Source of the DNA: Paramecium octaurelia
Taxonomy: Eukaryota; Ciliophora; Oligohymenophorea; Peniculida; Parameciidae
Assembly (NCBI GenBank): GCA_905182995.1
Contig: CAJJDP010000002.1
Span: 1-64,000, forward strand
Reading direction: 5' to 3'
Length of the DNA stretch: 64,000 nt
This document shows positions 33,272 through 45,941 of the stretch, piece after piece; position 1 is the first letter of the stretch; each line of letters begins with the position of its first letter. Made by a program: the position numbers and the translations under genes. The notes under the pieces were generated by a model. The model ran no database searches, was not told the DNA's origin, and worked only from the letters and a program-made list of their open reading frames with translations.

Positions 33272-36167
33272 ATGGGAAATGGATTATCGAGTATGATTAT
33301 GGACTATTGTGTGAATTGGGAAGAATAGAGATCAAATTCAAAGAATCAAAACCAGGGATAAATGTAACCTATTGCGATAAGTTTGAGGTATTTTATTCAT
33401 AGTATGAATTGGGTAGATCTACTTTATTCTCTATGAAGGATTGCAATTATACATTTTAAAAAGGAAAATGATTTTGCTGAATTCCATAAAGTTTGATTCA
33501 AAATACACAGTAGGACTTCACTACTTTAGTGGTCATTTGTTGTTATTAGGATTGGAAGGTAAATAGTTGTTTGAAATTAGAGATTGATTTGTTAAAGTTT
33601 GAATTTATTATTAAGAAGAAGGACCCGAAAATAGAAAGCGAAGTTAAGAATTCGAAATCATTTAAATAGAACTCGAAATATGCTAAGCTAGATCATAAAA
33701 ATAGAAAGATTGAGTAGGACAAATTACCTGAAATTAAATAACAACAACATGAGATCGATTATAAGAAAGAGTAAAAGAAAAACAAGCCTTCTAATTAAAC
33801 CAATAATAAAATATAAGAAGAAGATAAATGCAAGTATTTGGCTAAGGATAATTTTGATATTGCTTATGTAAGTAAAAAGTCTATTTACACAAGCAAAAAA
33901 AAAAATAGCAAAGAAAAAAATAGTAGAGAAGAAATTTACAAAGAAAAAAATTACAAAGATGAAAATTACAAGGAAGATAATATCAAAGAAAAAAACAGTA
34001 AAGAAAAGAATAGTGAGGAATGGATTTTAAGCTTTTACATAAATGAAGAATATTTATTTTTCTGGAGCGATAAAGATTTAACTATTATGAAGTAGGCAAT
34101 GATAGCTCAAATTCAAAAGGAATGGGACAATGATAATATTTAGGGATTCTCCAATTGGTTTAATAGAGTTAAATTGTAAATTGATGACCAATCAGAAGGA
34201 ACATATAATACTATTCAAACAATAACCTTCTAATTGGTATAAAAGTATCATGATCTCACAAAACATGAAAATTTGATAACTTAAGTTTTGCATTTTACAG
34301 AATTTAGATATTTTGTAACTGGATTTGAAACAGGATAATTAAAATTATGGAAAATCAACACTGCAGTAAAACAGAGTGAATTGTTAGTGCATTCTTATGA
34401 AGGACATTCCAAATAAATCGAATCCTTAATAAGAAGCAAAAACGATAAGATGTTTTGGAGTCAGGGCCAAGACTTTTCAATAAAATTATGGGACATTTAG
34501 GTATTTGTAACAAATTTAATAGTTTCCTCAAAGTAATTTACAAATATATACGCAGTAAATATAATTGGGATATATTCAAATTTACAGTTGCTAACTAGAA
34601 GTCGATTTCTATTGAGAAATGACTACGAAATGTATGTTGGATACTTAAATAATAATTTAAAAATATATAGAACCATCAATTCTAAGATAGTGTCATATTA
34701 CAAATATGACGACAGCATCCTTTTAGCACTTGATAATACACCAGGACTTTCAGTTTAAGAGAACTGCGAACCTATTATCTTGTATCCACCTCCTAAGTCC
34801 ATGGAAGTAAGATAAATTGTTACTGATGGTCAATTGTACTTCATGCTGTTAGAAACAGGAATGTTATTCATAAATTCTAACTAAACTTAAATACAATGCA
34901 TTTAAAGTGAAGAAATTATGGATTTTGACAGTTATCATATGGTTTAGGTAATTGTTTCAGTGTATCTTCCTTAAAAAATTAAACTCCCTTGCTATGATGC
35001 TGATTTTGGTCAATCTAGAGATTTGTAATGTGAAGAATAGTTGATTTTTGGTATGTCAAAAGGATCAGTGATTGCAGTTCAGAAGAATAATCCTAAGAAA
35101 ATATATGCAAGAATGAGTTATCATAGAGAAAAGGTTATTAACATAGCTGAGATAGATAATTATTTATTCACTTATTGTTCTGAAGGATTGCTGAAATTGA
35201 TTTCAATAACAGAAAAACAAATCAAGTGTATCAGATCCTTCAATTCTAATTAATAAATTGCATATTTTTCTACCTTCCATAATAAAGCCCTTTTTTTCAC
35301 TTATAAGGGTCCATTTCAAATCTTTAAATTCAAAAATGAGTAGTTGTATTTGCACTGTGATGACAAAGGAAATGATCATGAATAACAAGTCCTTTCGGTT
35401 GATTACTAGTAGAAAACTAAGACTTATTTGACAGCTGCTTCAGATGGTAAGATTAAGTTATGGTCCTCAAGAAAAATCCTATTGATTTAATTGATAATGG
35501 AAGATAACCTAGAGGGAGCTTGGATTTTGAAGTAAAATCTCTTAATTGCTCATTGTGGAAAGGTATTATTGATTTTATTCCATAGCTCTCTTTAATATCC
35601 TTAGAAGATTGCAAATTTAACACCATTAATCATAACCAACCCAAATAGAAAAAGGAATAACAAATAAAATTTGAAGACTATTATCAACTAATAAAGATTT
35701 AGCAATAGCAATAGAAATTATAGGCTGATACAAAAATCATTCAGCAATAGGAAGTACTCAACAAGCAATAATATAAATTGAAAAATAAGGCATCTGTATC
35801 CTATGTTGCTGGGAAAATTTATTATGAAGAGAACAATAAACCTATCATTCTGTACAAGGGAAAAGACTCCGATTTGGATTCTTCAAAACATTCGTCTTAA
35901 TCAAGCATTTCAATTTAGGAACAAATTCAATCTTAATAATAAACCTAGTAATAGATTATAAGACCAAAAAAATAAAAAGATTTACTTCATGATTGGGAAG
36001 GGTTGTAAGAATATGAAGAGAATAGAATTAATAGGTTCTAACCTATTTAAGCATTACCAAAATTACTCTTAAATTCAGTGGATAGAAAATAACCTTCGCG
36101 CTAAAGAATTATAAGTCGGAGAGATTTGACTCTTTAAAGAATTATATTACAGAGCATCAACTAATGA
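33272..36167 (+). CDS. WD40-repeat protein with lysine-rich linker
   Basis: Starts MGNGLSSMIMDYCVNWEE. After two or more short introns near 33400-33500 the frame stays open to 35570. A 23-nt intron (GTATTA...CATAG) then leads to a Gln-rich C-terminal part ending TGA 36165-36167. Residues roughly 100-230 are Lys/Glu/Asn-rich with near-repeats KEKNSKEKNS. WD-like blades end in Leu-Trp: TGFETGQLKLWKIN, FSIKLWDIQ, SDGKIKLWSS. The number of blades is unclear because several are degenerate. The tail contains QQQQ runs and a basic segment (SVDRKQPSRQR). It is likely a scaffold. The partner is unknown. Confidence 0.75.
33880..34017 (+). repeat. Lys-Glu-Asn low-complexity repeat
   Basis: Imperfect repeats of about 5 codons, encoding KEKNS, KEKNY and KEDNI variants, lie inside the WD40 gene. 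They form a charged, flexible linker. Confidence 0.7.
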
Positions 36168-36208
36168 TTAATAATAACAATTAAATATAAATTACATATT
36201 ATATTTTA

Positions 36209-37084
36209 TCATGATTATTATTTAACAACACCCACTTTTGCTGGTCTTAAGACTCTCTCACCTATAGCATATCCTTCTTATGCAACATAACATATTGTTC
36301 CTGGTTCTTTTTCAGGATCTTCAACTTAGAATAGGGATTCATGAAAGTTGGGATCAAATTTCTATCCAATCACATTCATCTTTTGTACTCCAAATTTCTT
36401 GTACACTTTTTCTAAAATTGAATGAGTCATGACAACACCTAAATTTAATTGATTTTAAGAATACCTTCTAATAATGGATTATTTTCTGGTTTGTCAGTAG
36501 TGCTTGCAATAGCTCTTTCTAAGTTATCTTGGACTTCTAGTAATTCTTTGGCGAAATTTGTAATGGCAAATACTTTTAATTGTTCCTTCTCTCTAAGAAA
36601 TAATTAATTACTATAGATACTTTAAAACTCTTTTTGATGACAATTCTGATTCTTCTATTTCTGCTTTTAAGGCATCTCTTAATTCCTTAATTTTTGTGTT
36701 GTGATCCTTGTTGGATGCCTCTAGTTAATTGATCAATTTGATTTGATCATGAATTTTTTCCTTGTGATCTTTGATTTGAGTCTCTAGTTTTTCAATTTAT
36801 TTTGAGTAAAATGATTCAACTCTATGTAATTTGTCTTCATGAGATTCATCAAGGGATTCGACTTTCTCATCTTGTTTTGTTGATGCTTCTTTTTTTTCTT
36901 ACTCCACTTTTTGTTCTTGTTATTAGGCTTTCTCCTATTTGTGATCATTCTTGTGAGTATCGTGCTTCTTGGTCTTTTCAGAAAATAAATAAATTGAAGT
37001 TTATTGTAATCCTTATCTGAAAAATACTTGTTATGGAGATGATATGAGACCGAAAACTCTTGCTCCTATTCTCAAACCTTTCAT
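36209..37084 (-). CDS. MGE1: Mitochondrial GrpE nucleotide exchange factor
   Basis: Matches GrpE, the exchange factor for mitochondrial Hsp70. Motifs in order are a long coiled coil (EKLETQIKDHKEKIHDQ), FAKELLEVQDNLERA, GVVMTHSILEKVYKKFGV, FDPNFHESLFQV and ERVLRPAKVGVV, which is the family's hallmark end. The N-terminus is Arg-containing and hydroxylated with few acids (MKGLRIGARVFGLIS), fitting a mitochondrial targeting peptide. A Lys/Glu/Gln-rich stretch separates it from the coiled coil. Introns are GTATCT...CTTAG (28 nt) after KRVLK and GTATTC...TTTAG (26 nt) before VVMTH. The gene is complete, stop TGA 36209-36211. Confidence 0.95.
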
Positions 37085-37179
37085 TTAATAACACCGCAAA
37101 TTAAATTTTATTAATAAATATTGAAAATATGAACATATGAATTCTATATAAATAAAATTTATTATTTTAATGTTATATA

Positions 37180-38733
37180 TCATTATACAGAAATGGATTT
37201 TTCTTTATCTGGGAGTTTTTGATCTAGAATGAAATATTTGACCATCCAATAAGCCTCTTTTCTACGATCAGTTGGTACCATATGTCCAGCATCCCTGACT
37301 GTGACGAATTGCAATCCTTCAATAGAAAAGACACTTCCTGCATTTTATTATTTATCCACAGTTCTTTCCCCTGGAACAAACCATGCTCTCCAGTTTTCAG
37401 TAGTTGATAATTCTATTTTTAAATTGTAATTTACATAATTCATTTTGTAGCAATTGAATCCAAAATAAAGTACCAGTTATAGGTACAACTGAATCAATAT
37501 CTCCACTAAAGTGCATGATTCTAATCTTCTTTGATTTAATTAGAGATTCATAAATGTAATATGATTGCTATTCGAATTTTTCATAGACGAAACCGTCATC
37601 ATCAGTACAGACATCCCATTCAGGACTTTCAGGTTTAATATGAGTAATCTATTTCCATTTAGGATCTCTAAAAACAACATACAATCCCTTGTCATCAGTA
37701 CATGAACCGAATTCTTCATCGTTTTAGCTATGTTTTGGTTTAAACCTCTTCAACATGGGATCATTTTTCCTAAGTAAAAATTCTTCAGGTTTGTAATTGT
37801 AACAATAACCATAGATATTGTATGGATTCATGAGAAATACTCTAAAGTAGAATTATGGATAATTACGATGGTGATTCATAATATTAATTAACGACTTGAT
37901 CCAAAAATTCGAAACAATCTTTATGTAAATTATGCAAATCTGAGCATTTTCCACTATTTTATAAATGTTAAGCCACTTTGTATTATTCCTCACTGAGAAA
38001 GCCTTGTCTAGCAAAGTACTCAATGGTGTGGATGGGATAGAGGTCAGCTACATCACTGCATTCAGTAGGATGGGTGCAACCATTACCAATCATGATACCT
38101 TTAAGATGAATGGCTTTGTCAGGATGCTATTCGTTATGCTTTAGTATTTAATTAGCTAACAATGGAATATAGATTCCAGCATAGCTTTCTCCGGCTATGA
38201 AAAAGTCTTTGGCCTAATATTCTGGAAATCTTTCAAAAAAATCCACAAGTGCTCTCAAATTCTATATTGCCACTGTGTCATCATTCACATTTCCATTACC
38301 ATACGAATAACCTACTTTGGCTGGGGATTCCAAATACAACATATGTGCCTAAAAGTATAAGGTGAAATTTTACAAATTTAGTCCAACCCCATTTGTTCTC
38401 CTAGAATTCAGCTGTTCCGTCCTTGAATACAAATGGCCCATTTTCATTTACTGCTCCCTAGAGTGATGAGCAACCTGGTCCTCCATTCAGCCATAGCATG
38501 ACTGGAGTATTTTCTTCAGTGAAATCATCTTCAAAGGTGGATGTCATAAAATAATAATGAAAATAGGTTTTATCATCATCTATGGCTTTCAGATACCCTG
38601 AGTACATTTAGCCTTTGAAATCAAATACGCCACCTGTGTATTCTTTTAGGTCATCCGATTTAACTAGGTCATCCTAGGCTGTAGTTGCTAGAGATAAGCA
38701 AATCAATAGTTGAATTGCTATTAATTATTTCAT
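37180..38733 (-). CDS. Serine carboxypeptidase (S10 family)
   Basis: Starts [19 protein letters not shown], a clear signal peptide, so the enzyme is lysosomal, phagosomal or secreted. S10 landmarks: [12 protein letters not shown] (oxyanion region), [10 protein letters not shown] with the catalytic Ser, SGDIDSVVP with the catalytic Asp, and AGHMVPTD with the catalytic His. All three catalytic residues are intact and length (about 480 residues) is normal. Introns are near 38370 (25 nt) and 37430 (22 nt), plus one near 37880 that I did not pin down. It removes C-terminal residues from peptides at acidic pH, consistent with digestion in food vacuoles. It is divergent from CTR9 across only 27 bp. 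Confidence 0.95.
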
Positions 38734-38760
38734 TTAATTAATTAATTTAATTAATTGATA
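38734..38760. promoter_or_regulatory. 27-bp divergent spacer
   Basis: This is all that separates the start codons of the serine carboxypeptidase (-) and CTR9 (+). It is built of TTAAT-type A/T repeats with one G. Two promoters must fit here or extend into the coding regions. Confidence 0.75.
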
Positions 38761-41700
38761 ATGTCCTATTTTAGCAAGCTTTTGCCCTTTCCACCAAATA
38801 TCGAAAAACAAGAAATCCCAAATGACGTGAACGAAATCATTCAAACTTTGATTACTAAAGAAGCTTCGCTTTAACAATGGGAAAGCATCTCTGTAATCTA
38901 ATGATTTAATATATTTTTTATAGTATGCCCTTTTCAACCATAAAAGATATGATGACTTCCTGGAATTAATGAAATATTTGACTAACAATCTAATTAATAA
39001 ATTCAACGATGATCAAAGTAAAAAAATCAAAATAAGAATCTATAATTCATTATCTTTATATTATTTGATTTAAGCTACAAGGTAGGATGGCTTCGATAAG
39101 GCATCAGACTACTTTGACAATGTGGTCAAAAATTTCAACTTATCAGATAAATACGATTTTGTCAGCCACACATTTAGTATCAAAGGATTATTCTCATTTT
39201 ATAAGGGAGACAAAGATCAAACATTTAGTTATTACAGAACTTCATTCGACGAGACTAGCTCTGCAAGGTATTCAAATTTCTTTACATCATCATAGAGACA
39301 CCCTGTCTGTCACTCCCTGCATAGGTACAGCGTAAGCCTATTTCGCAGTTGGCAATTACAAGGACTCTTTATAATATTTCAAAAGAGCCCTTAAACACAA
39401 ACCGAATATTGCCGGCAAAGCAAGATTGGGATTGGCATATTGCTATTACAATCTGGAATAATACTCATTGGCTTACTATGCATTCAAGAGAGTCCTGCAA
39501 TTGGTAAATTATTCGTAATAACTACTAGGAACCTCAAAATGTAGAGGCTCACATTGGATTGGCAGTCTTAGCTTTTGACAAAGGAGATTACGATGAGTAC
39601 TTCAATAGATTATGCAAAGCCTTTACTATTAACTAGAGCCATCCAATCACTCTGTATCATTTGAGTGAACATTACCTATTTAAGTTAGATTATTAGAGAG
39701 TATGAAGTTCAATTCTAATTCTAGGCTATGATCTGCATATAAAATGGATTAAAAGCTTTGGATAATGTATCAAGGTTTCAATTCAAAGAGAAATCTTAAG
39801 AAGATCAATTTAGGAATGATTGGTCATAGTTGAAATGCAGATATCTCTATTTGATTGGTTTGATTAAGTAAATTGAAGGGGAATACGAATAATCTCTCAA
39901 ATATTATAATCAAGCTAAATAGTACAACAGAAACAATGTATTGGTTCTATTAGGATTGTCCTAATTATATTTGAATCCTTAATCTCAAAATTACACTGAA
40001 TCTTACAAATTGGCGGAGAAAATTGCTAAGCAATATGAAAATACAGATTTCATGTGGGAATTATATAAACAATTAGCATACATCCAATCAAAAAATCTAT
40101 AAATTCGTAAACCAGTTATTGAGACTTACAGAAAGGCATTGCAATACAATGATAAGGATTTTGAGACATTGATTGAATTTGCCTAATAGATAGAAAACGA
40201 GGATGCATCAACCTACTATTAAACTGCTGAAGATCTACTCTTATCAAAATTTAATAATCAAAAATATACTATGATTCTACAAAAAATAACAGAATAAATC
40301 ATATTTCCAGAATTATACATTAATATGGGAGTTCATTTGGCAAATACTGATTTATTAAAAGCACTGAAGAGCTATGAGAAATGCCAATAATTGATAGAGG
40401 AGTTTCAGATTCCTGATTATGTTGTAGACACTACAGAGGAGGCTTCAAAATAGGAAGTGCAACTTAAGAAAAATATGTATCAGATTGTCCTTTCATTTAA
40501 CAAAGGCATTTTGATGGAGTAATTAGGAGATTATGTGACAGCCATGGAATTACATTAAGAATGCATTAAAATAAATCCTTATTTTATTGATAGTTATGTG
40601 AGATTGAGTTATTTACAATTTCATCTTGGGGATTACAAAGATGCTTTACGAACTATATCAGATTCTAAAATTTATTATGAACAGTATGTTAATCATAACA
40701 GGAATTATAAAGGTTAGAATCCTGTACCTATGATTCATGGATACATCGCATATCAACTATAAGATTAAGGAGGAGCAGTTGATTAATTCAAAAGATATGG
40801 AGAGGATTGCTATTCAAAAATCTTCTTGATGGCTCATGATTATCAATTGGCAGCTGATAAAACTAAAAATGACGATTAGCAATTCAAAAAGAAAGTGTTG
40901 AGACAAATTGCCAGTACAGGCATGAAATTACTGTAACATGAACCGAAAAATTTATAAGCTGCTATTACTTTGATTTTAGTTATTGCTGAGTTGGGCAAAT
41001 ACACAGAAGCCCTGAATTTATTAGGAGATCTTTAAGAATATGCTCATCAATAACCAAGAATTCTTAGCAATTTAGCAATATTGGATTGTTTGATAATGCC
41101 TAATAATAATTAATCAGCTAAGACTTACTTTAAGAAATATTATGAGAAAACCAATTATAAACCAGATGAACATACTGATCTTGCTGTTGCCAAAATGTAT
41201 TTAAATAATAAGAAATATCGAGAGAGTGCCAACGTCATTAAAAGGTAAATTCTTAATAATCCAGGAGATTTGAAACATAGGCTTAATCTCAATATGATAG
41301 TTCATCAATACTGCTATGAAATACAAGAAGAAAAATATTCTTATAAGCTATTGAGAACAGCAGTAACCTACTTTAAATGTTTATTAAAAAGTTATGAGTA
41401 TATGTCGTAAGGAATCTGTTGGTCAAATAGAGAATAGTAGCATGAGACTGAACATAGACATATCATCAGATAGAATCATTAATTAATGCGATAGAAGAGC
41501 GAAGACAAGTTTAATTTTATTCATAGTTTTCAAACCAACTTTGATATATTACTGAAAGAGGCAGAGTAAAAGGAGAAGATTAAAGAAGAAGAATAATAGA
41601 TTTTAGAATAATAGAGAAGAGAAAAACTAGAAAAAGCAGCAACCTAGCAATAGCAGAAATTAGAACAAATAGATTCTACTTAAATGGAGAAGTTAGCTAA

Positions 41701-42158
41701 AATTGCTGCCGATTTGTTGAGTAATCTAAACATGGATTAAGAGTTCGAAAATTAAAATCAGGGCAAACAAAGCAAATAAGGTAAGTTAAGTAAAAAGGAA
41801 AGGAAGAGAAGATAGAAGGAGCAAGCAAAAGCTAAGAAAGAAGATGATGAATTCATTAATGAATCTGATGATGAAGATTACAATTCTTAATTGGCTGAAA
41901 TGGATGAGCAATATGCCAAAGATGAGATTGGCGAAGATTCAGAAGAATAATTCAATGAACAAGAGGCTTATGAAAAGAGAAATCTTAATAAATAATCAAA
42001 GAAAAAGAAAAAGATCAAATAGAAGGAAGTCAAATAAAAATCCAGATTATAAGTACTTATATTATATAATTCTTGTTTAGAAATAAGTTGATATTAGTGA
42101 TGGAGAAGGTGTCTATGAATCACAGGATGACTCTAAAAAATATGAAGATTTATTTTGA
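38761..42158 (+). CDS. CTR9: Paf1 complex subunit CTR9 (TPR protein)
   Basis: About 1,050 residues of tetratricopeptide repeats in the CTR9 order: ALKHKPNIAGKARLGLAYCYYNL, HIGLAVLAFDKGDYDEYF and LSEHYLFKLDYQR (several pieces). The C-terminus is a long Lys/Glu/Gln coiled coil, followed by an acidic/basic tail (EFINESDDEDYNS, KKKKKIKQKEVKQKS). CTR9 scaffolds the Paf1 complex, which assists RNA polymerase II elongation and histone modification. Introns include one of 31 nt at the first exon end, a 25-nt one after VLQL, a 25-nt one near 39710 and a 28-nt one near 42050. The 39260-39350 stretch needs one or more introns that I could not fix. The stop is TGA 42156-42158. Confidence 0.92.
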
Positions 42159-42208
42159 ATTACATTAAAACAAAGATAATATTATTTATAAAATAACATA
42201 AATTTATT

Positions 42209-43160
42209 ATGGCAGGGGAGTTTACAGGTGTTTGTGGTGCTTGTTGTGGAATCAGCAGCTTCATTCTATTTTTAATGATCATATTATCGTTTAGTTCATT
42301 AGATTATAATGAGGTTGGTTTAGATTATAGTTCAATTACTAAAACAATATCTCCTAAAATCTATTAGGCAGGAATACATTTTCTAGGTATTGGACACGAG
42401 TTCATCACTTTCCCTAAGACAGTTTAGACTGTTGAATTTTCTGATGACAAGGCTGCTGACAGAAAAATGATACATTCAAGAACGAGTGATGGTTTGGAAG
42501 TGGTTTTGGAAATCTCATTTTAATATACGTAACTTATTTAAATTAATCTTAGTTACAATTTAACTTAGCTGTATTCTTTGTATGCAACATATTAAACTAA
42601 GCACAAGCCAATCCTCATTAGACAGTCTATTGACATTCTTTCTTATGTTGCCACTCAATATTCAGCATACGACTTTTTTATGGATAGATAAAATATAGGA
42701 ATTGCAATGTAGGCAGCCCTAGACGAGTTGTTTGAGAAGGAGTTGTATTCAAATTGTGAGTTTTTTCAACTTCGATCTGTGGATTTACCGAATGATTTTG
42801 AGAATGCCATTTGGAGTTCCGAAGTGAAGAAGCAAGAGATTGTTAAAGCCCAGGCTCAAAAGAACAAAACCGAAGTAGAACTGGAGACAAACAAGATGAC
42901 TGCTTTGTACAATAGGGAGGTGGTGTTGAATTAGGCATATGGTGAGGCCAATTCGACTCTTTCTAACGGGAAGGCCAAGGCTGATGCATTTTTGACCATT
43001 TAGGAGGCCAATTAAAAAGCGTAAATATTAATCAGATTCTATATTTAGATTCAAGTCTTTGAAAGAGCATTTGAACTTAGATGGGAAAGGGGTAATTGAT
43101 TATTTGAAAAATAAAGCATTAAGAGATTATGAAGGAGATGATTTATTAATTTTTATTTGA
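42209..43160 (+). CDS. SPFH/band-7 (stomatin/prohibitin-like) membrane protein
   Basis: Starts MAGEFTGVCGACCGISSF, with a Cys-rich end suited to palmitoylation, then a membrane helix (ILFLMIILSFSSL). The SPFH domain follows: GIHFLGIGHEFITFPKTVQT, SDGLEVVLEISFQY and ALDELFEKEL. After it comes a charged helix (KKQEIVKAQAQKNKTEVELE) of the flotillin/stomatin type. Two introns, of 24 nt near 42530 and 28 nt near 43020, restore the frame. SPFH proteins oligomerise on membranes and organise lipid or protein microdomains. It is not a clear prohibitin, since the N-terminal anchor is longer and Cys-rich. The stop is TGA 43158-43160. Confidence 0.85.
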
Positions 43161-43192
43161 TTTAATAATTTGATAGTTAAAAATTACATTCA

Positions 43193-45325
43193 ATGTCTAA
43201 GGAAGAGGACCATAGTGAAGTAGAGGATCATATACTAAGAAGATTCGATTTGTAAGAATACAAAGGGAAGGGAGCGTATGGAATAGTATGGAAGGCTTAT
43301 GATACTAAAACCAAATAAATTGTTGCATTGAAAAAAGTTTATATTTTAAAATGAGCTAGGTGTTTGATGCCTTTCAAAATTCTACAGATGCTTAAAGAAC
43401 TTACAGAGAAGTTGTATTTTTGAAATAATTAAATAATCATGATAACATAGTTAAACTGATATCTGTTATAAGAGCAGATAACAACAAAGATTTATACATG
43501 GTTTTTGAGTATATGGAGACAGATTTGCACAGAGTAATTTTTTCTTAAATATGTATTAGGTTATCAGAGCTGAATTGTTAAACAACATGCACATCTAATA
43601 TGTGATGTACTAAATTCTCAAATGTCTCAAATACATACATTCAGGATAGTTGGTTCACAGAGATTTAAAACCAGCCAACATTTTGATCAATGCAGATTGC
43701 CATATCAAAGTGGCCGATTTTGGATTGTCCAGATGTCTATCCGAAACAGAAAATAATAATGGTATTCAATTTTTATATTCCAAGAAATACCAATAATGAC
43801 CGAATACGTAGCCACTCGATGGTATAGAGCTCCTGAAATTCTCTTCGGATCTCATTATTATTCGACAGCCGTGGATATGTGGAGTGTGGGATGCATCTTG
43901 GGAGAAATGATACTCGGGAAGGCTTGCTTTGCAGGTATCTGTACATTCTATCAAAGGAACCTCCACTTTGGATTAAATTGACAAAATCATCTAATTGATT
44001 GGAAAACCTACTTTATCCGATTTGGAATCAATCAATGCCCCCATGGGTTATCAAATCATAGAATAAATGGACAGCAAAAAACAATTCAGTTATCACCAAT
44101 TTTTTCCAAAGGCCAACGATCTCCAAATAGATTTTATAAAGTAAAATTAAATCATGAATTAGAAAATTGTTAGTTTACAATCCAAAAAAAAGATTGACTG
44201 CAGAGTAAGCCTTGGATCACCCTTATCTCAAGGATTTCAAGCAGACTGAACCTGAAACTCTGTTAGATCAATGCATAACAATCCCCTTTAATGACAATAA
44301 GAAACTCAAACTCCAAGATTATCGAGATGCCTTGTATAAGGGACTAATTACTAAGAAGTCCAATAATTTAGTTGGCTCCAATTATTCGAGCTATTTAACT
44401 AATAAAGTGAGTCGAAATGAACCCAATCCTAATAGTATAGTTGTAAAATCAGATACAGAACAATATGTTTTCAAACAACCTGCTAATTAGCAATAGTAAG
44501 TCAGATGCAAGTCGAGGTTAGATCAAAGAAGTGAATCAGTTTCTAAAAAAATAGCTTAGACTCAATATTTCAACACTCAGGACATCATGAGAATCTAGAG
44601 GCAGACTGACAAATCCAAATCTTTTCACATCGATGAAGAAGTATAACGAATTATTATTCTATTTAGATGCCAACTGTCCATAAATCAATAACCAAATAGT
44701 AACTATTGGATCAATAGGTTCCCACAACTACGCATCAAAAATAATAAGAGAAATCGTATAATCGAATGAAACCCTCCAATGGTAGCAAGTTGTCAGAAAG
44801 CAAAGAGAATTCAAGGATTAATTCAGTAGAAGGGACTATTAATAACCATCTGCTTGCTTAAGCTTAATATAATTTTCATAAACGATTGTAGAAGAAAAAG
44901 CAAGTCAGTGAAATTTATGGGTTACTCATCCTTAATATTCTATTAGATAACCTCATCCAGGCTAATAAAATCAGAAGCCAAAGTAAGTCCCAAAGAAATC
45001 TAAAACTCCAGATCTGAAAAATTATTAAATGGTGCACTCAAGAAGTCTGTCTTAAAATAAAAATATTTCAGTTTCTAGAAGTAGTAGCAAGCCTAAAACT
45101 CGAGGGAGTCCCTATTACTCTGAAGGAAAAGTATTGAATAGTCAACCAGATATGAACTGCTCTTTTTCAAAGAGTTTCTATAATTTTAATAATTTAGGTA
45201 AATAATAATGTGTATATTCAATAGTCAATTCTAACTTACCCTTGTACGCTAAAATCTTGTCTAAGCATTAAAATATTGTTAAATTCAATTAATAGAAATT
45301 ACGCTATGAATCATTAAAGAAATGA
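43193..45325 (+). CDS. MAPK15: MAP kinase, ERK7/MAPK15-like
   Basis: Starts [18 protein letters not shown]. Kinase motifs: [37 protein letters not shown] and the dual-phosphorylation segment [16 protein letters not shown] (Thr-Glu-Tyr). [17 protein letters not shown] follows. This TEY plus RWYRAPE context and the long C-terminal tail match ERK7/ERK8 (MAPK15), kinases tied to cilium formation and autophagy. The tail of about 280 residues is Gln/Lys/Ser-rich. Seven or more introns of 22-27 nt are needed, including two in the tail. The protein looks complete, stop TGA 45323-45325. Only 32 bp separate it from the SPFH gene upstream. Confidence 0.9.
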
Positions 45326-45453
45326 TTATAAAATAATTTTTTATATTATTATTCATTCAAAGAAATAATGTGAGGTATCTCTTTGGTCAGATGGAGATAA
45401 TTATAATAAATAATATTGATTTCAAAAATAAATAATTAATATTTATTTTAAAA

Positions 45454-45666
45454 ATGGATATTTTCAAGGATTTATTTGCCACACAAGGTTTTCAATTATG
45501 TGTGAAAGCTGTTTAGGATGCTTAACCAACAGGAGATCAGGAAGCTTTATTCAAACAATGTCAATAAAATTATGCTAATGCTTATAAGGTTGTAGGCTAG
45601 GAGTTTCTTAGATTCTTCAATAATCAGCCATCAAAAGATAGATATGGTCCTCCCGAGGAAATTTGA
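45454..45666 (+). CDS. Small hypothetical protein, 70 residues
   Basis: Open in the glutamine code: starts MDIFKDLFATQGFQLC, ends RYGPPEEI, stop TGA 45664-45666, no intron. Most of it is predicted helix (EALFKQCQQNYANAYKVVGQ), soluble, with two Cys. The ATG follows an AT-rich run like other starts here. I recognise no family. The standard code would hide it because several residues are TAA or TAG. Confidence 0.6.
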
Positions 45667-45941
45667 TAAATAATATATTGAAGTAACACAAAACAATATT
45701 AATATTAAAATGAGTCAAACATGAAATATTGCGAATTTAAATTCGAGAATAAATAGGCCCATCTATTCCAATCCAATTTACTACACTCGACCTCCCCAAT
45801 CCATTAACAAAATAATATAAATATATTTTTTAATTATCCGAAACACTATGGGAAATCTTATATAAATTAATACATATTTTCCAACTTATATTATGATATT
45901 AAAAATGTTCTTGTTACATGAATTTACTAATATACTATCAA
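45667..45941. other. Convergent 3' intergenic region
   Basis: The 275-bp stretch between the stops of two converging genes contains a less AT-rich patch at about 45740-45800 (CCCATCT..., CCTCCCC) that may belong to a 3' UTR or a small RNA. ORFs crossing it are short, and most just read antisense to eIF3h. No support for a gene. Confidence 0.3.
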
